In this document: positions 8,995 to 16,827 of the stretch, one piece after another
Position numbering within the stretch: the stretch's first letter is position 1
How the letters are laid out: every line of letters begins with the position of its first letter
Assembly (NCBI GenBank): GCA_023664725.1
Contig: JAMPFA010000020.1
Coordinates: 1-34,636, forward strand
Direction: 5' to 3'
DNA from: Roseburia sp.
Lineage (GTDB): Bacteria > Bacillota > Clostridia > Lachnospirales > Lachnospiraceae
DNA length: 34,636 nt
The notes under the pieces: model-generated
Database searches by the model: none
Told to the model about the DNA's origin: nothing
The model's input: the letters and a program-made list of their open reading frames with translations, nothing else
Made by a program: the position numbers and the translations under genes

Positions 8995-9009
8995 ACTGTT
9001 ACAGTTTAA
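8991..9009. repeat. 19-bp palindrome over the dctM stop codon
   Basis: TTAAACTGT and ACAGTTTAA are perfect reverse complements around a single T, including the dctM TAA. It is too AT-rich and lacks a U-tract, so it is not an intrinsic terminator. An operator for the following gene is possible but unsupported beyond symmetry. Confidence 0.35.
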
Positions 9010-9025
9010 AGGAAAGGATTCTTTC

Positions 9026-9499
9026 ATGAAATACCGTTTTAAAAGTAAAGTGAAGGCGCTGGATTTTTGGAAATTGTCCATGTATAAGACCTATCACGCT
9101 GTAGCAGGAATCTGCAACATTGTGTTTACCGCAGCGATGATTGGGCTGTTGGTTCATTTTTGGGGCAATATCAGTGATGTATGGATAGGCTTTATCCTGT
9201 TTGGCTGTGTGTTGTTTCCTGTGATCCAGCCGGTGTGTATTTTTCTCCGGTGCCAAAGGCAGGTGGAAGATATTCCGAAAGACCTTGAGCTGGAGTTTGA
9301 CGATTATGGGATTTGTGTATCTGCCGGGGGAACGGAAGAAAAAATTCCCTGGAAAAAGGTGGACCACATTGTAAAACAGCGGGATATGCTGGCAATTTAT
9401 ACGGACGGGAGCCATGGATATATCCTGATGGAACGCACGTTTTCAGATCAGTCCCAGGAGTTTATGGATTATCTGAGAGCACATATAAAACATAGGTAA
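9026..9499 (+). CDS. YcxB-like small membrane protein
   Basis: This 157-residue protein has two membrane helices, at about 25-45 and 52-74, followed by a short cytoplasmic beta-rich domain: LELEFDDYGICVSAGGTEEKIPWKKVDHIVKQRDMLAIYTDGSHGYILMERTF. The pattern of an F/L-x-F-x-x-x-G-I segment, then an I-P-W-x-x-V motif, then a hydrophobic I-Y strand is that of the YcxB-like C-terminal domain, a family without a known biochemical role. The ATG has an AAAGGAAAGG site. It follows dctM by 31 bp and is closed by a terminator, so it probably ends the TRAP transcript. Its function in transport or signalling is not known. Confidence 0.8.
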   Translation: MKYRFKSKVKALDFWKLSMYKTYHAVAGICNIVFTAAMIGLLVHFWGNISDVWIGFILFGCVLFPVIQPVCIFLRCQRQVEDIPKDLELEFDDYGICVSAGGTEEKIPWKKVDHIVKQRDMLAIYTDGSHGYILMERTFSDQSQEFMDYLRAHIKHR

Positions 9500-9502
9500 A
9501 TA

Positions 9503-9547
9503 AAAAGGGTGACTCAGGCAGAAAAACTGTGATGAGCGCCCTTTTTG
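9503..9547 (+). terminator. Intrinsic terminator after the YcxB-like gene
   Basis: AAAAGGG-TG-CTCA pairs with TGAG-CG-CCCTTTT with a single bulged A and one T-G pair, with a further CAG/CTG helix inside. A run of T follows. It separates the transporter genes from the histidine kinase gene, so the two-component genes probably have their own promoter or depend on read-through. Confidence 0.75.
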
Positions 9548-9592
9548 CGTAGAAAAGACTGAAAGCTTATGTATTCCGGCAAGGATGGGAGA

Positions 9593-11107
9593 ATGGATTT
9601 GAAACAAAAAATAGTATCGAAGTGGCAGGCATTTAACATTGAACAGAAAAGCTCTTTTTTTACAAAACTCATATTTTTTCTGTTTTTTGTGGTTATTCTG
9701 TTTGATCTATGGGTAGTGCAGTTTTCCCTTTTTGATTTTAATAAAATTTTGGAAGATAATCTGGAGAGCGGTACGCTATTGCAGTGTATCCAGGAGGAAA
9801 CCCAGATTTTTGCAGAGTACACAAAAAACCGAAATGGGAATACGGAAAAAGAACTGAAAAAAGCGATAAAGAATACGAAAAAGGCCGTGCAGGACCTGCC
9901 CTATGACTGCAGCAGTATTGGGGAAAAACGCTACAATAAAACCTGGGCAATCCAGAACTTTTATGAAGTCTACCAGGAAAAGAGGGATGCACTGTTTCAG
10001 ATGAACGGTTACGGGAAAGAGTATATTGCAAATCTGTATGAGGTGTATGATATGCAGGAGTATCTGCAAAAATATGCCAGGGAGCTTATGAGCGATACGC
10101 TTCATGATGGAAATGACGTATATCAGGCAAAGGTTCCGGGCATAATGCGGGCGCCCATGTTTATGGTTCTTTTAGGCGTGATCCTGTTGATTGGCGTGGT
10201 TCAGCAGACGAAACTTTTGAATAAAAATATTACGGTTCCCATACTGGAGCTGGCAAAGGCATCGAAAAGGATTGGGGCAAATGATTTTTCCGGGGAAGAT
10301 ATAAAAACGGAAAGCCAGGACGAATTGGGCGAGCTGGTACATGCATTTAACAAGATGAAATATGCCACAGGCCAGTATATCCAGGCTTTGGAGGAGAAAC
10401 GTAAGACTTTAGACCTGCTCCATCAGGAGGAACTGGAACGGTTAAATCTGGAAAAACATTTAGAGATTACAAGGCTGGAACTGTTAAAAAACCAAATTAA
10501 TCCTCATTTTTTGTTTAATACGCTGAATGTAATCGGCGGTATGGCGAATCTGGAGGAGGCGTTTACCACGGAAAAAATGATACGGGCATTAAGTTCTATT
10601 TTCCGCTACAATTTAAAGACCACAGATCCCCAGGTGCCGTTGTTTCAGGAAATAAAAGTGGTGGAGGATTATATGTACCTGCAGGAGATGCGTTTTGGAA
10701 GCAGGATTTCCTATGAGATTTCCTGCCAGGTGGATGCGGCCTGCGCAAAAGTTCCTGTGTACACGTTACAGCCCCTGGTGGAAAATGCCATTATCCATGG
10801 TCTGTCCCAGAAGGAGGAGGGAGGAAAGATCCGCATCCGTATCTGGGAGAGGAAAGAGACGCTTTTTATCACCATTGGGGATACCGGCGTGGGGATGGAG
10901 GAAGAGGAATTATCTGCATTAGTGTCAAAGCTAAAGTCGGGGGAGAATAAGGGAATCGGGCTTGGCAATATATATAGAAGAATCCTTTCCATGTATCCGG
11001 GGGGAGGATTTGAGGTGTTCAGTAAAAAAAATGCGGGGACGGTGATCCGCATTGAGATTCCCGGGAAAGGGGGAGAAGAAGATGTATCGGATTCTGGTGG
11101 CAGATGA
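9593..11107 (+). CDS. Sensor histidine kinase of the YesM/LytS (HisKA_7TM-less, His_kinase) type
   Basis: This is a 504-residue membrane sensor kinase. A first membrane helix at about 22-43, an extracellular region of about 140 residues and a second helix at about 186-205 are followed by HAMP (about 206-258), a coiled linker and the His_kinase plus HATPase_c domains. The phospho-acceptor is His305 in QINPHFLFNTLN, the family signature. The N box is TLQPLVENAIIHGL, the G1 box GDTGVGM and the G2 box GIGLGN. I chose the ATG at 9593 because AAGGA lies 7 bases upstream; a reading from 9569 adds 8 residues with a poor site. A weak TTGCGT-17-TATGTA pair (9545-9573) could be its promoter. The gene overlaps the response-regulator gene by 26 bp. 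Ligand unknown; an associated binding protein may supply it. Confidence 0.94.
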   Translation: MDLKQKIVSKWQAFNIEQKSSFFTKLIFFLFFVVILFDLWVVQFSLFDFNKILEDNLESGTLLQCIQEETQIFAEYTKNRNGNTEKELKKAIKNTKKAVQDLPYDCSSIGEKRYNKTWAIQNFYEVYQEKRDALFQMNGYGKEYIANLYEVYDMQEYLQKYARELMSDTLHDGNDVYQAKVPGIMRAPMFMVLLGVILLIGVVQQTKLLNKNITVPILELAKASKRIGANDFSGEDIKTESQDELGELVHAFNKMKYATGQYIQALEEKRKTLDLLHQEELERLNLEKHLEITRLELLKNQINPHFLFNTLNVIGGMANLEEAFTTEKMIRALSSIFRYNLKTTDPQVPLFQEIKVVEDYMYLQEMRFGSRISYEISCQVDAACAKVPVYTLQPLVENAIIHGLSQKEEGGKIRIRIWERKETLFITIGDTGVGMEEEELSALVSKLKSGENKGIGLGNIYRRILSMYPGGGFEVFSKKNAGTVIRIEIPGKGGEEDVSDSGGR

Positions 11108-11909
11108 TGAGCCCATTGAGAGAATGGTGATAACAAAAAAGTTACAGAAGTTTTTTCCTGGACAGCTTGAAATTTTTCAGGCGGTAAACGGCAGGGAGGC
11201 GGTGGAAATTTTTGAGAAGGAGAACTGTGACATTGCGCTTTTGGATATCGAGATGCCGGGAATGAACGGGCTGGAAGCGTCAGAGTTTATCCGGGAGAAA
11301 GACAGGGAGTGCAGTATTGTGTTTTTGACGGCCTTTGACGAGTTTGGCTATGCGAAACGGGCAATTTCTGTAAGGGCTCTGGATTACCTGTTAAAGCCTG
11401 CGGACGATGGGGAACTGCAGACGGTGATCGAGGAGGCCATGCAGATTGCCGGAAAGCGAAGGGAAGGGAGATCTTTGGAAGAGCCGGGGAAGGAAGCGGA
11501 TGTGAAAAGACAGGAGCTGGGGGAGGGGGAGAACCCGGAGATTACCCGTATCAGCGTGGCGGCTGATAAGATCCGGGATTATATTGACCTTCACTATCAG
11601 GAAGATGTATCCCTCCAGGACCTGGCGGGGATGATGGAGTATTCAGACGCTTATTTCTGCAAGATTTTTAAGCAGTGCTTTGACAAGAGCTTTATCATGT
11701 ATCTGTCGGAGTTTCGGGTGGAGAAGGCTAAGGAACTTTTGGAGGATACCATGGTAAATATCAAGGATGTCAGCAGCAGGGTGGGATACCGGGATTCCAA
11801 TTATTTTGCAAAGGTTTTTAAGCGGATGAACGGCTGCACCCCCAGCGAGTACCGCCTGAGGGCGTTGCAGAACAAAAGAGGGGACGGGCAGGGACATGAG
11901 AAAAAATAG
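11082..11909 (+). CDS. YesN-type response regulator with AraC-family DNA-binding domain
   Basis: This 275-residue regulator has an N-terminal receiver with Asp8/Asp9 (VADDEP), phospho-acceptor Asp55 (LLDIEMPGMNG), the TAFDEF switch segment and Lys in YLLKPADD. After a charged linker of about 30 residues, a C-terminal AraC/XylS double helix-turn-helix occupies about residues 170-268. It includes SLQDLAGMMEYSDAYFCKIFKQ and the closing VGYRDSNYFAKVFKRMNGCTPSEYR. The start at 11082 is preceded by GGGGGAGAAG; a longer frame begins 30 bases earlier without support. It is the cognate partner of the overlapping histidine kinase gene. The likely targets are the adjacent TRAP genes, whose promoter has a good -10 but no -35, as expected for an activated promoter. 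That link is inference. Confidence 0.95.
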   Translation: MYRILVADDEPIERMVITKKLQKFFPGQLEIFQAVNGREAVEIFEKENCDIALLDIEMPGMNGLEASEFIREKDRECSIVFLTAFDEFGYAKRAISVRALDYLLKPADDGELQTVIEEAMQIAGKRREGRSLEEPGKEADVKRQELGEGENPEITRISVAADKIRDYIDLHYQEDVSLQDLAGMMEYSDAYFCKIFKQCFDKSFIMYLSEFRVEKAKELLEDTMVNIKDVSSRVGYRDSNYFAKVFKRMNGCTPSEYRLRALQNKRGDGQGHEKK

Positions 11910-12936
11910 AGCAGTGGATTTGACAGTTTTAATCGTTTTTATCCTGGCTTTGACGGGGGAGGTGTGGGCCGGCAGCCCGGTTTTTACCCAGGATTATCCG
12001 GTGTATGTGTTTTCCTACGGGGAGAACCAGGGGGAGGACTACCCCACCACCATGGGGGCCTACAGATTTGCGGAACTTGTGGAGGAGCGGACGGAGGGGA
12101 AAATCAGGATTCTGGTGACAGCGGACGGCGGCCTTGGGCAGGAGGGGGAGGTTATCTGGCAGATGCAGCATGGAGGGGTGGACTTTGCCAGGATTTCTTT
12201 ATCCCAGCTCTCCGCCATGGACGATAAAATGAATGTGCTCCAGCTCCCCTATCTCTATGAAAATTCCAGCCATATGTGGTCGGTTTTGGACGGGGAAATC
12301 GGGGAGGAATTTTTGAGGCGGGTGGGGGAGTATGACCTTGTGGGACTGTCCTGGTACGACGCCGGGGCGAGGAGCTTTTATAATAACCTGCGCCCGATTA
12401 AAAGCCCGGCAGATATGGAGGGGATGCGGATTCGTGTGCAGCAGGCGGACATGATGGTGGATATTGTGGAGCTTTTGGGGGCGGTGGCGGTTCCAATCAG
12501 CTACGAGGAGGTGTATTCCAGCCTGGAGCGGGGCAATGTGGACGGAGCGGAGAACAACTGGCCCTCCTACGAGTCCATGAACCATAACGAGGTGGCGAAA
12601 TATTTTACCCTGGACGAGCACACCAGGATTCCGGAGATGCAGCTTTGCTCCAAGCACACTTGGGAAAAGCTAACGCCTAAAGAGCAGGAGATTATTTTGA
12701 AATGCGCAAGGGAGTCCGCCCTCTATGAGAGGGAGCTTTGGGAAGAGCGGGAGAAGGCCTCCATGGAGCAGGTGATTTCGGAGGGGACGGTGGTGACGGA
12801 GCTTAGCCTGGAGGAGACGGAGCTGTTTCGCCAGGCCACGGGGGAGATTTACGAGAAGTACTGCGGGAGGTATATGGATGTGGTGGAGAAAATCAGGGGG
12901 ATGGGGGAGAATGGGGAAGATGGGGAAGAATTATAA
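11896..12936 (+). CDS. Second DctP-family binding protein, possible sensor partner
   Basis: This 346-residue DctP-family solute-binding protein has an N-terminal hydrophobic segment (about residues 9-25) ending in VWA-GS. That could be a cleaved signal or an uncleaved anchor; there is no lipobox Cys, unlike the first DctP. The fold signatures are present: AGARSFYNNLRPIKSPADMEGMRIRVQQ with the conserved Arg, and NVDGAENNWPSYES, the canonical hinge motif. The start overlaps the response-regulator gene by 14 bp, so it belongs to the two-component operon. No DctQ or DctM follows it. In known systems a periplasmic or extracytoplasmic binding protein can present ligand to a sensor kinase, and this is the favoured role. 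It may instead serve the upstream permease. The gene is strikingly rich in runs of G compared with its neighbours. Confidence 0.93.
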   Translation: MRKNRAVDLTVLIVFILALTGEVWAGSPVFTQDYPVYVFSYGENQGEDYPTTMGAYRFAELVEERTEGKIRILVTADGGLGQEGEVIWQMQHGGVDFARISLSQLSAMDDKMNVLQLPYLYENSSHMWSVLDGEIGEEFLRRVGEYDLVGLSWYDAGARSFYNNLRPIKSPADMEGMRIRVQQADMMVDIVELLGAVAVPISYEEVYSSLERGNVDGAENNWPSYESMNHNEVAKYFTLDEHTRIPEMQLCSKHTWEKLTPKEQEIILKCARESALYERELWEEREKASMEQVISEGTVVTELSLEETELFRQATGEIYEKYCGRYMDVVEKIRGMGENGEDGEEL

Positions 12937-12939
12937 GAT

Positions 12940-14130
12940 ATGAAGAAAATGATGTATTCTTTTAAAAATATATTGAAGTCCTATGCCGTTATTTTGCTGT
13001 TATACTTCTCTTTTTTTCTGGCAAACGGGGGAATGGAGAACAATATTCCCTTTGTGTTTGACGCAAAGGGGATGTCCGGGACACTCTACGGCGTATTTTG
13101 GTCGATACTAAATGTGGCGGAGGTGGTGTTTCCGCTGGTTATCGTGTTTTTAAACCAAAAATTTGCCCCCTGGGGGATTAACCTGGCGTTTCTTGGGCTT
13201 GCCATAATATCCTGTGGGGTGATTGGTTTTGCGGGAAGTAACGGGCTTGTATTCGGGGCTTTGCTTGTGATTTATTTGGTGCGGATTGTCTTTAATTTTT
13301 CTGTGGGAAATGAGATAAACCTTGCCGTCCCCTCGGAGGAGAGAAGTGAATATTTTGCGGTGCGGGATATTTTTCTCTACGGGGCGGTTGCGGTAAGCAC
13401 ATTTTTCAGTGGAAAAATTATTGAAAGGACAAGGATAGAGTATGTCTATGTGATACTTGGAGTGGGATTTGCCTTTGCGGGCATCTGCACTTTTCGGGTA
13501 CGTCATATGGTAAGCCGTGAGAATCAGAAGGAAAAGTCCCCCACGTTGCGGGAATATCTGGGTCAGATGAAAACTATTCTCAAAAACAAGATTTTTCTGG
13601 CATTGCTGGTGATTCAAATTGCATCCGTGGTGTATTCCGTGACCTTAAAATTTGTCCCCCTGCTGGCGATGGACAAGGGGATTTCCATTGCCGTTTTTTT
13701 GAAGTATACCAGCGTATTTACCATTGTAAATTGCGTGGGTTCCTTGGTTTTGGCCTACGGGGTGAAGGGGGACAATAAAAAAGCGGTGTATATCTTTGAT
13801 ATAGCCTTTGATATTTTGTCGGCGTTGTTTTTTGTGATATCGGAAAATCCGCTTGTTTTTCTGGCAGGGTACGGAATTTCTTTGTTAAAGGATATGTTTG
13901 CACCAGTGTCCTTTGGATATATGTACCACTGCATTGAAAGGCTGGGAGAACCGGAGGATGCTCCGATCGTGTTGGGGCTTTTAACCACGATTTCCAATGT
14001 GGCTAATATATGTATTCCGGTTGTGGTGGGGATATCTTGGAAACAGTGCTTTGTGCCGATTTTGTTTGTCAATGCGGGATGTCTGCTTTTGGCGGTGGTT
14101 GTGGGAATTTGCTTACTGCCGGTAGACTAG
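12940..14130 (+). CDS. MFS-like permease, substrate unknown
   Basis: This 396-residue polytopic membrane protein has about twelve hydrophobic helices in two halves, with a basic cytoplasmic loop in the middle (VRHMVSRENQKEKSPTLREYLGQMKTILKN, about residues 185-215). The size and the 6+6 plan fit the major facilitator superfamily. The helix 2-3 loop and helix 4 are less canonical than in well-known families: NLAVPSEERSEYFAVRDIFLYG, about 125-147, resembles the usual PxxxRxxxF-type element. The ATG at 12940 is 3 bp after the preceding stop. Its ribosome binding site is weak (GGAAG about 12 bases upstream), suggesting coupling. It seems to be the last gene of the kinase-regulator-binding protein operon. 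I cannot name a substrate; an organic acid or its product would suit the context. Confidence 0.8.
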   Translation: MKKMMYSFKNILKSYAVILLLYFSFFLANGGMENNIPFVFDAKGMSGTLYGVFWSILNVAEVVFPLVIVFLNQKFAPWGINLAFLGLAIISCGVIGFAGSNGLVFGALLVIYLVRIVFNFSVGNEINLAVPSEERSEYFAVRDIFLYGAVAVSTFFSGKIIERTRIEYVYVILGVGFAFAGICTFRVRHMVSRENQKEKSPTLREYLGQMKTILKNKIFLALLVIQIASVVYSVTLKFVPLLAMDKGISIAVFLKYTSVFTIVNCVGSLVLAYGVKGDNKKAVYIFDIAFDILSALFFVISENPLVFLAGYGISLLKDMFAPVSFGYMYHCIERLGEPEDAPIVLGLLTTISNVANICIPVVVGISWKQCFVPILFVNAGCLLLAVVVGICLLPVD

Positions 14131-14214
14131 AAATGGTTGTGTTTTTTGACGAAAAATCATCTGTATGCTGTATTTTGCAACCGCCACGTTAATTACATTC
14201 TATCCTAAAATCGT

Positions 14215-14243
14215 TTGACAGATCAATACATATTGGATACATA
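14215..14243 (+). promoter_or_regulatory. Upstream sigma-A-like promoter candidate for ddl-murF
   Basis: A consensus TTGACA (14215-14220) is followed 17 bases later by TACATA (14238-14243). The -35 is perfect and the -10 is moderate. It lies about 95 bp upstream of the ddl start. Confidence 0.5.
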
Positions 14244-14260
14244 AAAATATTCATGCGTAA

Positions 14261-14289
14261 TTGCCCCCCGGAATAAAATGTGGTATACT
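14261..14289 (+). promoter_or_regulatory. Proximal sigma-A-like promoter candidate for ddl-murF
   Basis: TTGCCC (14261-14266) and TATACT (14284-14289) are 17 bases apart, about 50 bp upstream of ddl. Together with the candidate further upstream this suggests tandem promoters in the 208-bp gap after the permease gene, in which I see no other feature. Confidence 0.6.
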
Positions 14290-14338
14290 CTAAAAAGTTC
14301 TAACAGACAGAAATAGAAAAGGATGGAGAATAGAATAT

Positions 14339-15385
14339 ATGGATATCGTTGTATTGGCAGGAGGTTTGAGCGCAGAGCGGGATGTGTCCCTGCGTTCCGG
14401 GGGAATGATTACAAATGCGCTGCGGGAAAACGGCCACAGAGTGCTGCTCCTTGACGTGTTTATGGGGGTTTATGAGACAGAGAGAGAGGTTTCGGATGTT
14501 TTTGACCATACAGAAGAGCTCAGTGTAAAGACAGAGGGGATCAAAGAAGCCGCACCGGACATAGCGGCAGTGAAGGCTTCCCGGAAAGACAAGTCAGACT
14601 GTTATTTCGGGCCGAATGTGATTTCCATCTGCCGCATGGCGGATATTGTGTTTCTCGCCCTCCACGGGGAGAACGGGGAGAACGGCAAGCTCCAGGCGGC
14701 ATTTGATCTGTTTGGCATCCGCTATACCGGTTCCAATTATCTCAGCAGTGCCATCGCCATGGATAAGAACATCACAAAAATGTTCTTTGATATGGGGGGG
14801 GTGCCCACGCCAAAGGGCATTAAGATGACGAAAGAAGACCGGCAGGACAATATTGACCTGACAGGGCTTAGACTTCCCTGTGTAGTAAAACCCTGCTGCG
14901 GAGGTTCCAGCATCGGGGTTTCCATTGTAAGGGACAAAGAGGAGTATAAAGCAGCCCTGGAGGAGGCTTTCAGGTGGGAGGACGAGGTGATCATAGAGGA
15001 CTACATAAAGGGAAGAGAGTTCTCTGTGGCAGTGATTGAGGGCAAGGCTCTCCCGGTTATTGAGATGGCACCTGTAGAAGGATTTTATGACTATAAAAAT
15101 AAGTATCAGGCAGGGAGCACAGTAGAGACTTGTCCAGCAGATATTCCCAAAGCTGTGGCGGTAGAAATGCAGCATTACGCAGAGGAAGCAGCAAGGATTT
15201 TGGGGATTGACACCTATTCCAGAATGGATTTCCTCTTAAATGAGGCGGGGGAGATTTTCTGTCTGGAGGCAAACACACTTCCAGGAATGACAGAGACCAG
15301 CCTGATCCCCCAGGAAGCGGCAGTAGTGGGAATGAACTACAGACAGCTCTGTGAAAAGCTGATTCAGATTTCGTTGAAAAAATAG
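14339..15385 (+). CDS. ddl: D-alanine--D-alanine ligase
   Basis: This 348-residue ATP-grasp ligase joins two D-Ala molecules to make the dipeptide that MurF adds to the peptidoglycan precursor in the cytoplasm. Visible motifs are the GGLSAERDVSL loop with its conserved Glu13, HGENGENG at about 109-116, the ATP-grasp segment KPCCGGSSIGVS at about 184-195, YDYKNKY at about 250-256 and the metal-binding EANTLPGMTETSLIP near 310. Tyr in the YDYKNKY omega loop is typical of D-Ala-D-Ala enzymes and argues against a D-lactate ligase. It is longer than E. coli DdlB owing to an insert at about 45-95. The ATG has a GGATGGAGAA site. murF follows 8 bp later, and its ribosome binding site overlaps the ddl stop. 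Confidence 0.94.
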   Translation: MDIVVLAGGLSAERDVSLRSGGMITNALRENGHRVLLLDVFMGVYETEREVSDVFDHTEELSVKTEGIKEAAPDIAAVKASRKDKSDCYFGPNVISICRMADIVFLALHGENGENGKLQAAFDLFGIRYTGSNYLSSAIAMDKNITKMFFDMGGVPTPKGIKMTKEDRQDNIDLTGLRLPCVVKPCCGGSSIGVSIVRDKEEYKAALEEAFRWEDEVIIEDYIKGREFSVAVIEGKALPVIEMAPVEGFYDYKNKYQAGSTVETCPADIPKAVAVEMQHYAEEAARILGIDTYSRMDFLLNEAGEIFCLEANTLPGMTETSLIPQEAAVVGMNYRQLCEKLIQISLKK

Positions 15386-15393
15386 GAGCAGGT

Positions 15394-16758
15394 ATGCAGG
15401 GAATTACGTTAAAACAGATTTTAGACTGCTGTCAGGGACAGTATGTGGGAAAAAAAGAAGATTTGGAAAAAGAAGTCACCGGGGTTGTGATCGACAGCCG
15501 GAAAACCCAGCCGGGTAATCTGTTTGTTCCTATAAAAGGGGAAAAGACAGACGGTCACAAATATATCCCCCAGGTCATGGAGGCAGGAGCTTTGGCCTCC
15601 CTGACAGAAGAGCCTCTGGGGGAGGATGTGGGAAATCATATTCTGGTTTCCTCTTCTCTTGCGGCAATGCAGAAGATTGCGGCATTTTACCGCAATATGC
15701 TAAATATTAAAGTGGTGGGGATTACCGGAAGCGTGGGGAAAACCAGTACAAAAGAAATGATCGCCTCCGTGTTAAAAGAGCATTTCAAAGTGCACAAGAC
15801 GGCAGGAAATTTTAATAACCATATCGGCCTGCCATTGACGATTTTCGGCCTGGAAAGAGAGCATGAGGTGGGAGTCCTTGAGATGGGAATTTCCGATTTC
15901 GGGGAAATGCATACACTGGCATCCATGGCAAATCCTGATATCTGCGTCATAACCAATATCGGGCTGTGCCATCTGGAAAATTTAAAGACGAGAGACGGCA
16001 TCTTAAAGGCAAAAACAGAGTGTTTTGAACATATGAAAGAGAATGGCACTGTAATCTTAAATGGGCTGGATGATAAGCTTTGTACCATCGATACGGTAAA
16101 TGGTAAGGCTCCGGTATTTTACGGGAGAGACACAGATAAGGCCTACGCAACAGATATCTCAGATTTAGGGCTTTTGGGAATCCGCATCAATCTTCATCTC
16201 TGCGGGGAAGTGCGTCAGGTGACCATTCCAATCCCCGGGGAGCACAATATCTTCAACGCTCTTGCAGCTGCCTGTGTGGGGCATACCCTTGGGATGGATA
16301 TAGAGGAAATCTGCCGGGGGATTGAGAGTGTTGAGACCATCGGCGGGAGAAGTAACTTGATTCAGGTTAACGGCATAACTATAATAGATGACTGCTACAA
16401 TGCCAACCCTGTTTCCATGAAGGCTTCCCTCGATGTGCTTGCGAAAGCTTCGGGGAGGAAAATCGCAGTGCTTGGAGATATGGGTGAGCTGGGACGGGAC
16501 GAGAGAGAGCTTCATGCCCAGGTTGGAAATTATCTGGCGGAAAAAAATATCGACTTTTTGTACTGCGCAGGGGAGCTTTCAAGAGAAATCGCCCAGTCGG
16601 CAAAGCAAAATCCCAGGTGTGTGGTGCGGTATTTTCCGTCAAAAGAGGAGTTGATTCCCGCTTTAAAAGAGAAGATCAAAGAGGGAGATACCATACTGGT
16701 AAAGGCATCTCACTTTATGGAGTATCCCCAAATTGTGGAGGCATTAAAAGAAACATAG
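15394..16758 (+). CDS. murF: UDP-N-acetylmuramoyl-tripeptide--D-alanyl-D-alanine ligase
   Basis: This 454-residue Mur ligase adds the D-Ala-D-Ala made by the upstream gene to UDP-MurNAc-tripeptide, the last cytoplasmic step of precursor synthesis. The three-domain plan is present. An N-terminal domain contains DSRKTQPGNLFVPIKGEKTDGH, which binds the UDP substrate. The central ATPase domain has the P-loop GITGSVGKTS at 109-118 and NFNNHIGLPLT. The C-terminal domain has IDDCYNANPVSMKASLD and VLGDMGELG. Length is normal. The ATG is preceded by AGGAGCAGG, and the AGGAG overlaps the ddl stop codon, so the two genes are probably translationally coupled. A terminator shared with convergent plsC closes the operon. 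Confidence 0.97.
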   Translation: MQGITLKQILDCCQGQYVGKKEDLEKEVTGVVIDSRKTQPGNLFVPIKGEKTDGHKYIPQVMEAGALASLTEEPLGEDVGNHILVSSSLAAMQKIAAFYRNMLNIKVVGITGSVGKTSTKEMIASVLKEHFKVHKTAGNFNNHIGLPLTIFGLEREHEVGVLEMGISDFGEMHTLASMANPDICVITNIGLCHLENLKTRDGILKAKTECFEHMKENGTVILNGLDDKLCTIDTVNGKAPVFYGRDTDKAYATDISDLGLLGIRINLHLCGEVRQVTIPIPGEHNIFNALAAACVGHTLGMDIEEICRGIESVETIGGRSNLIQVNGITIIDDCYNANPVSMKASLDVLAKASGRKIAVLGDMGELGRDERELHAQVGNYLAEKNIDFLYCAGELSREIAQSAKQNPRCVVRYFPSKEELIPALKEKIKEGDTILVKASHFMEYPQIVEALKET

Positions 16759-16773
16759 CCAAGGTCATAATAT

Positions 16774-16823
16774 AAAAAACGCCCTGCCGCATGGTTTACC
16801 GCTGTGCGTCAGGGCATTTTTTG
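16774..16823. terminator. Bidirectional intrinsic terminator between murF and plsC
   Basis: GCCCTG-CGCA pairs with TGCG-CAGGGC around a long loop, with single bulges. An A-run precedes it and a T-run follows it, so it can serve both convergent genes. Confidence 0.85.
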
Positions 16824-16827
16824 TTTG

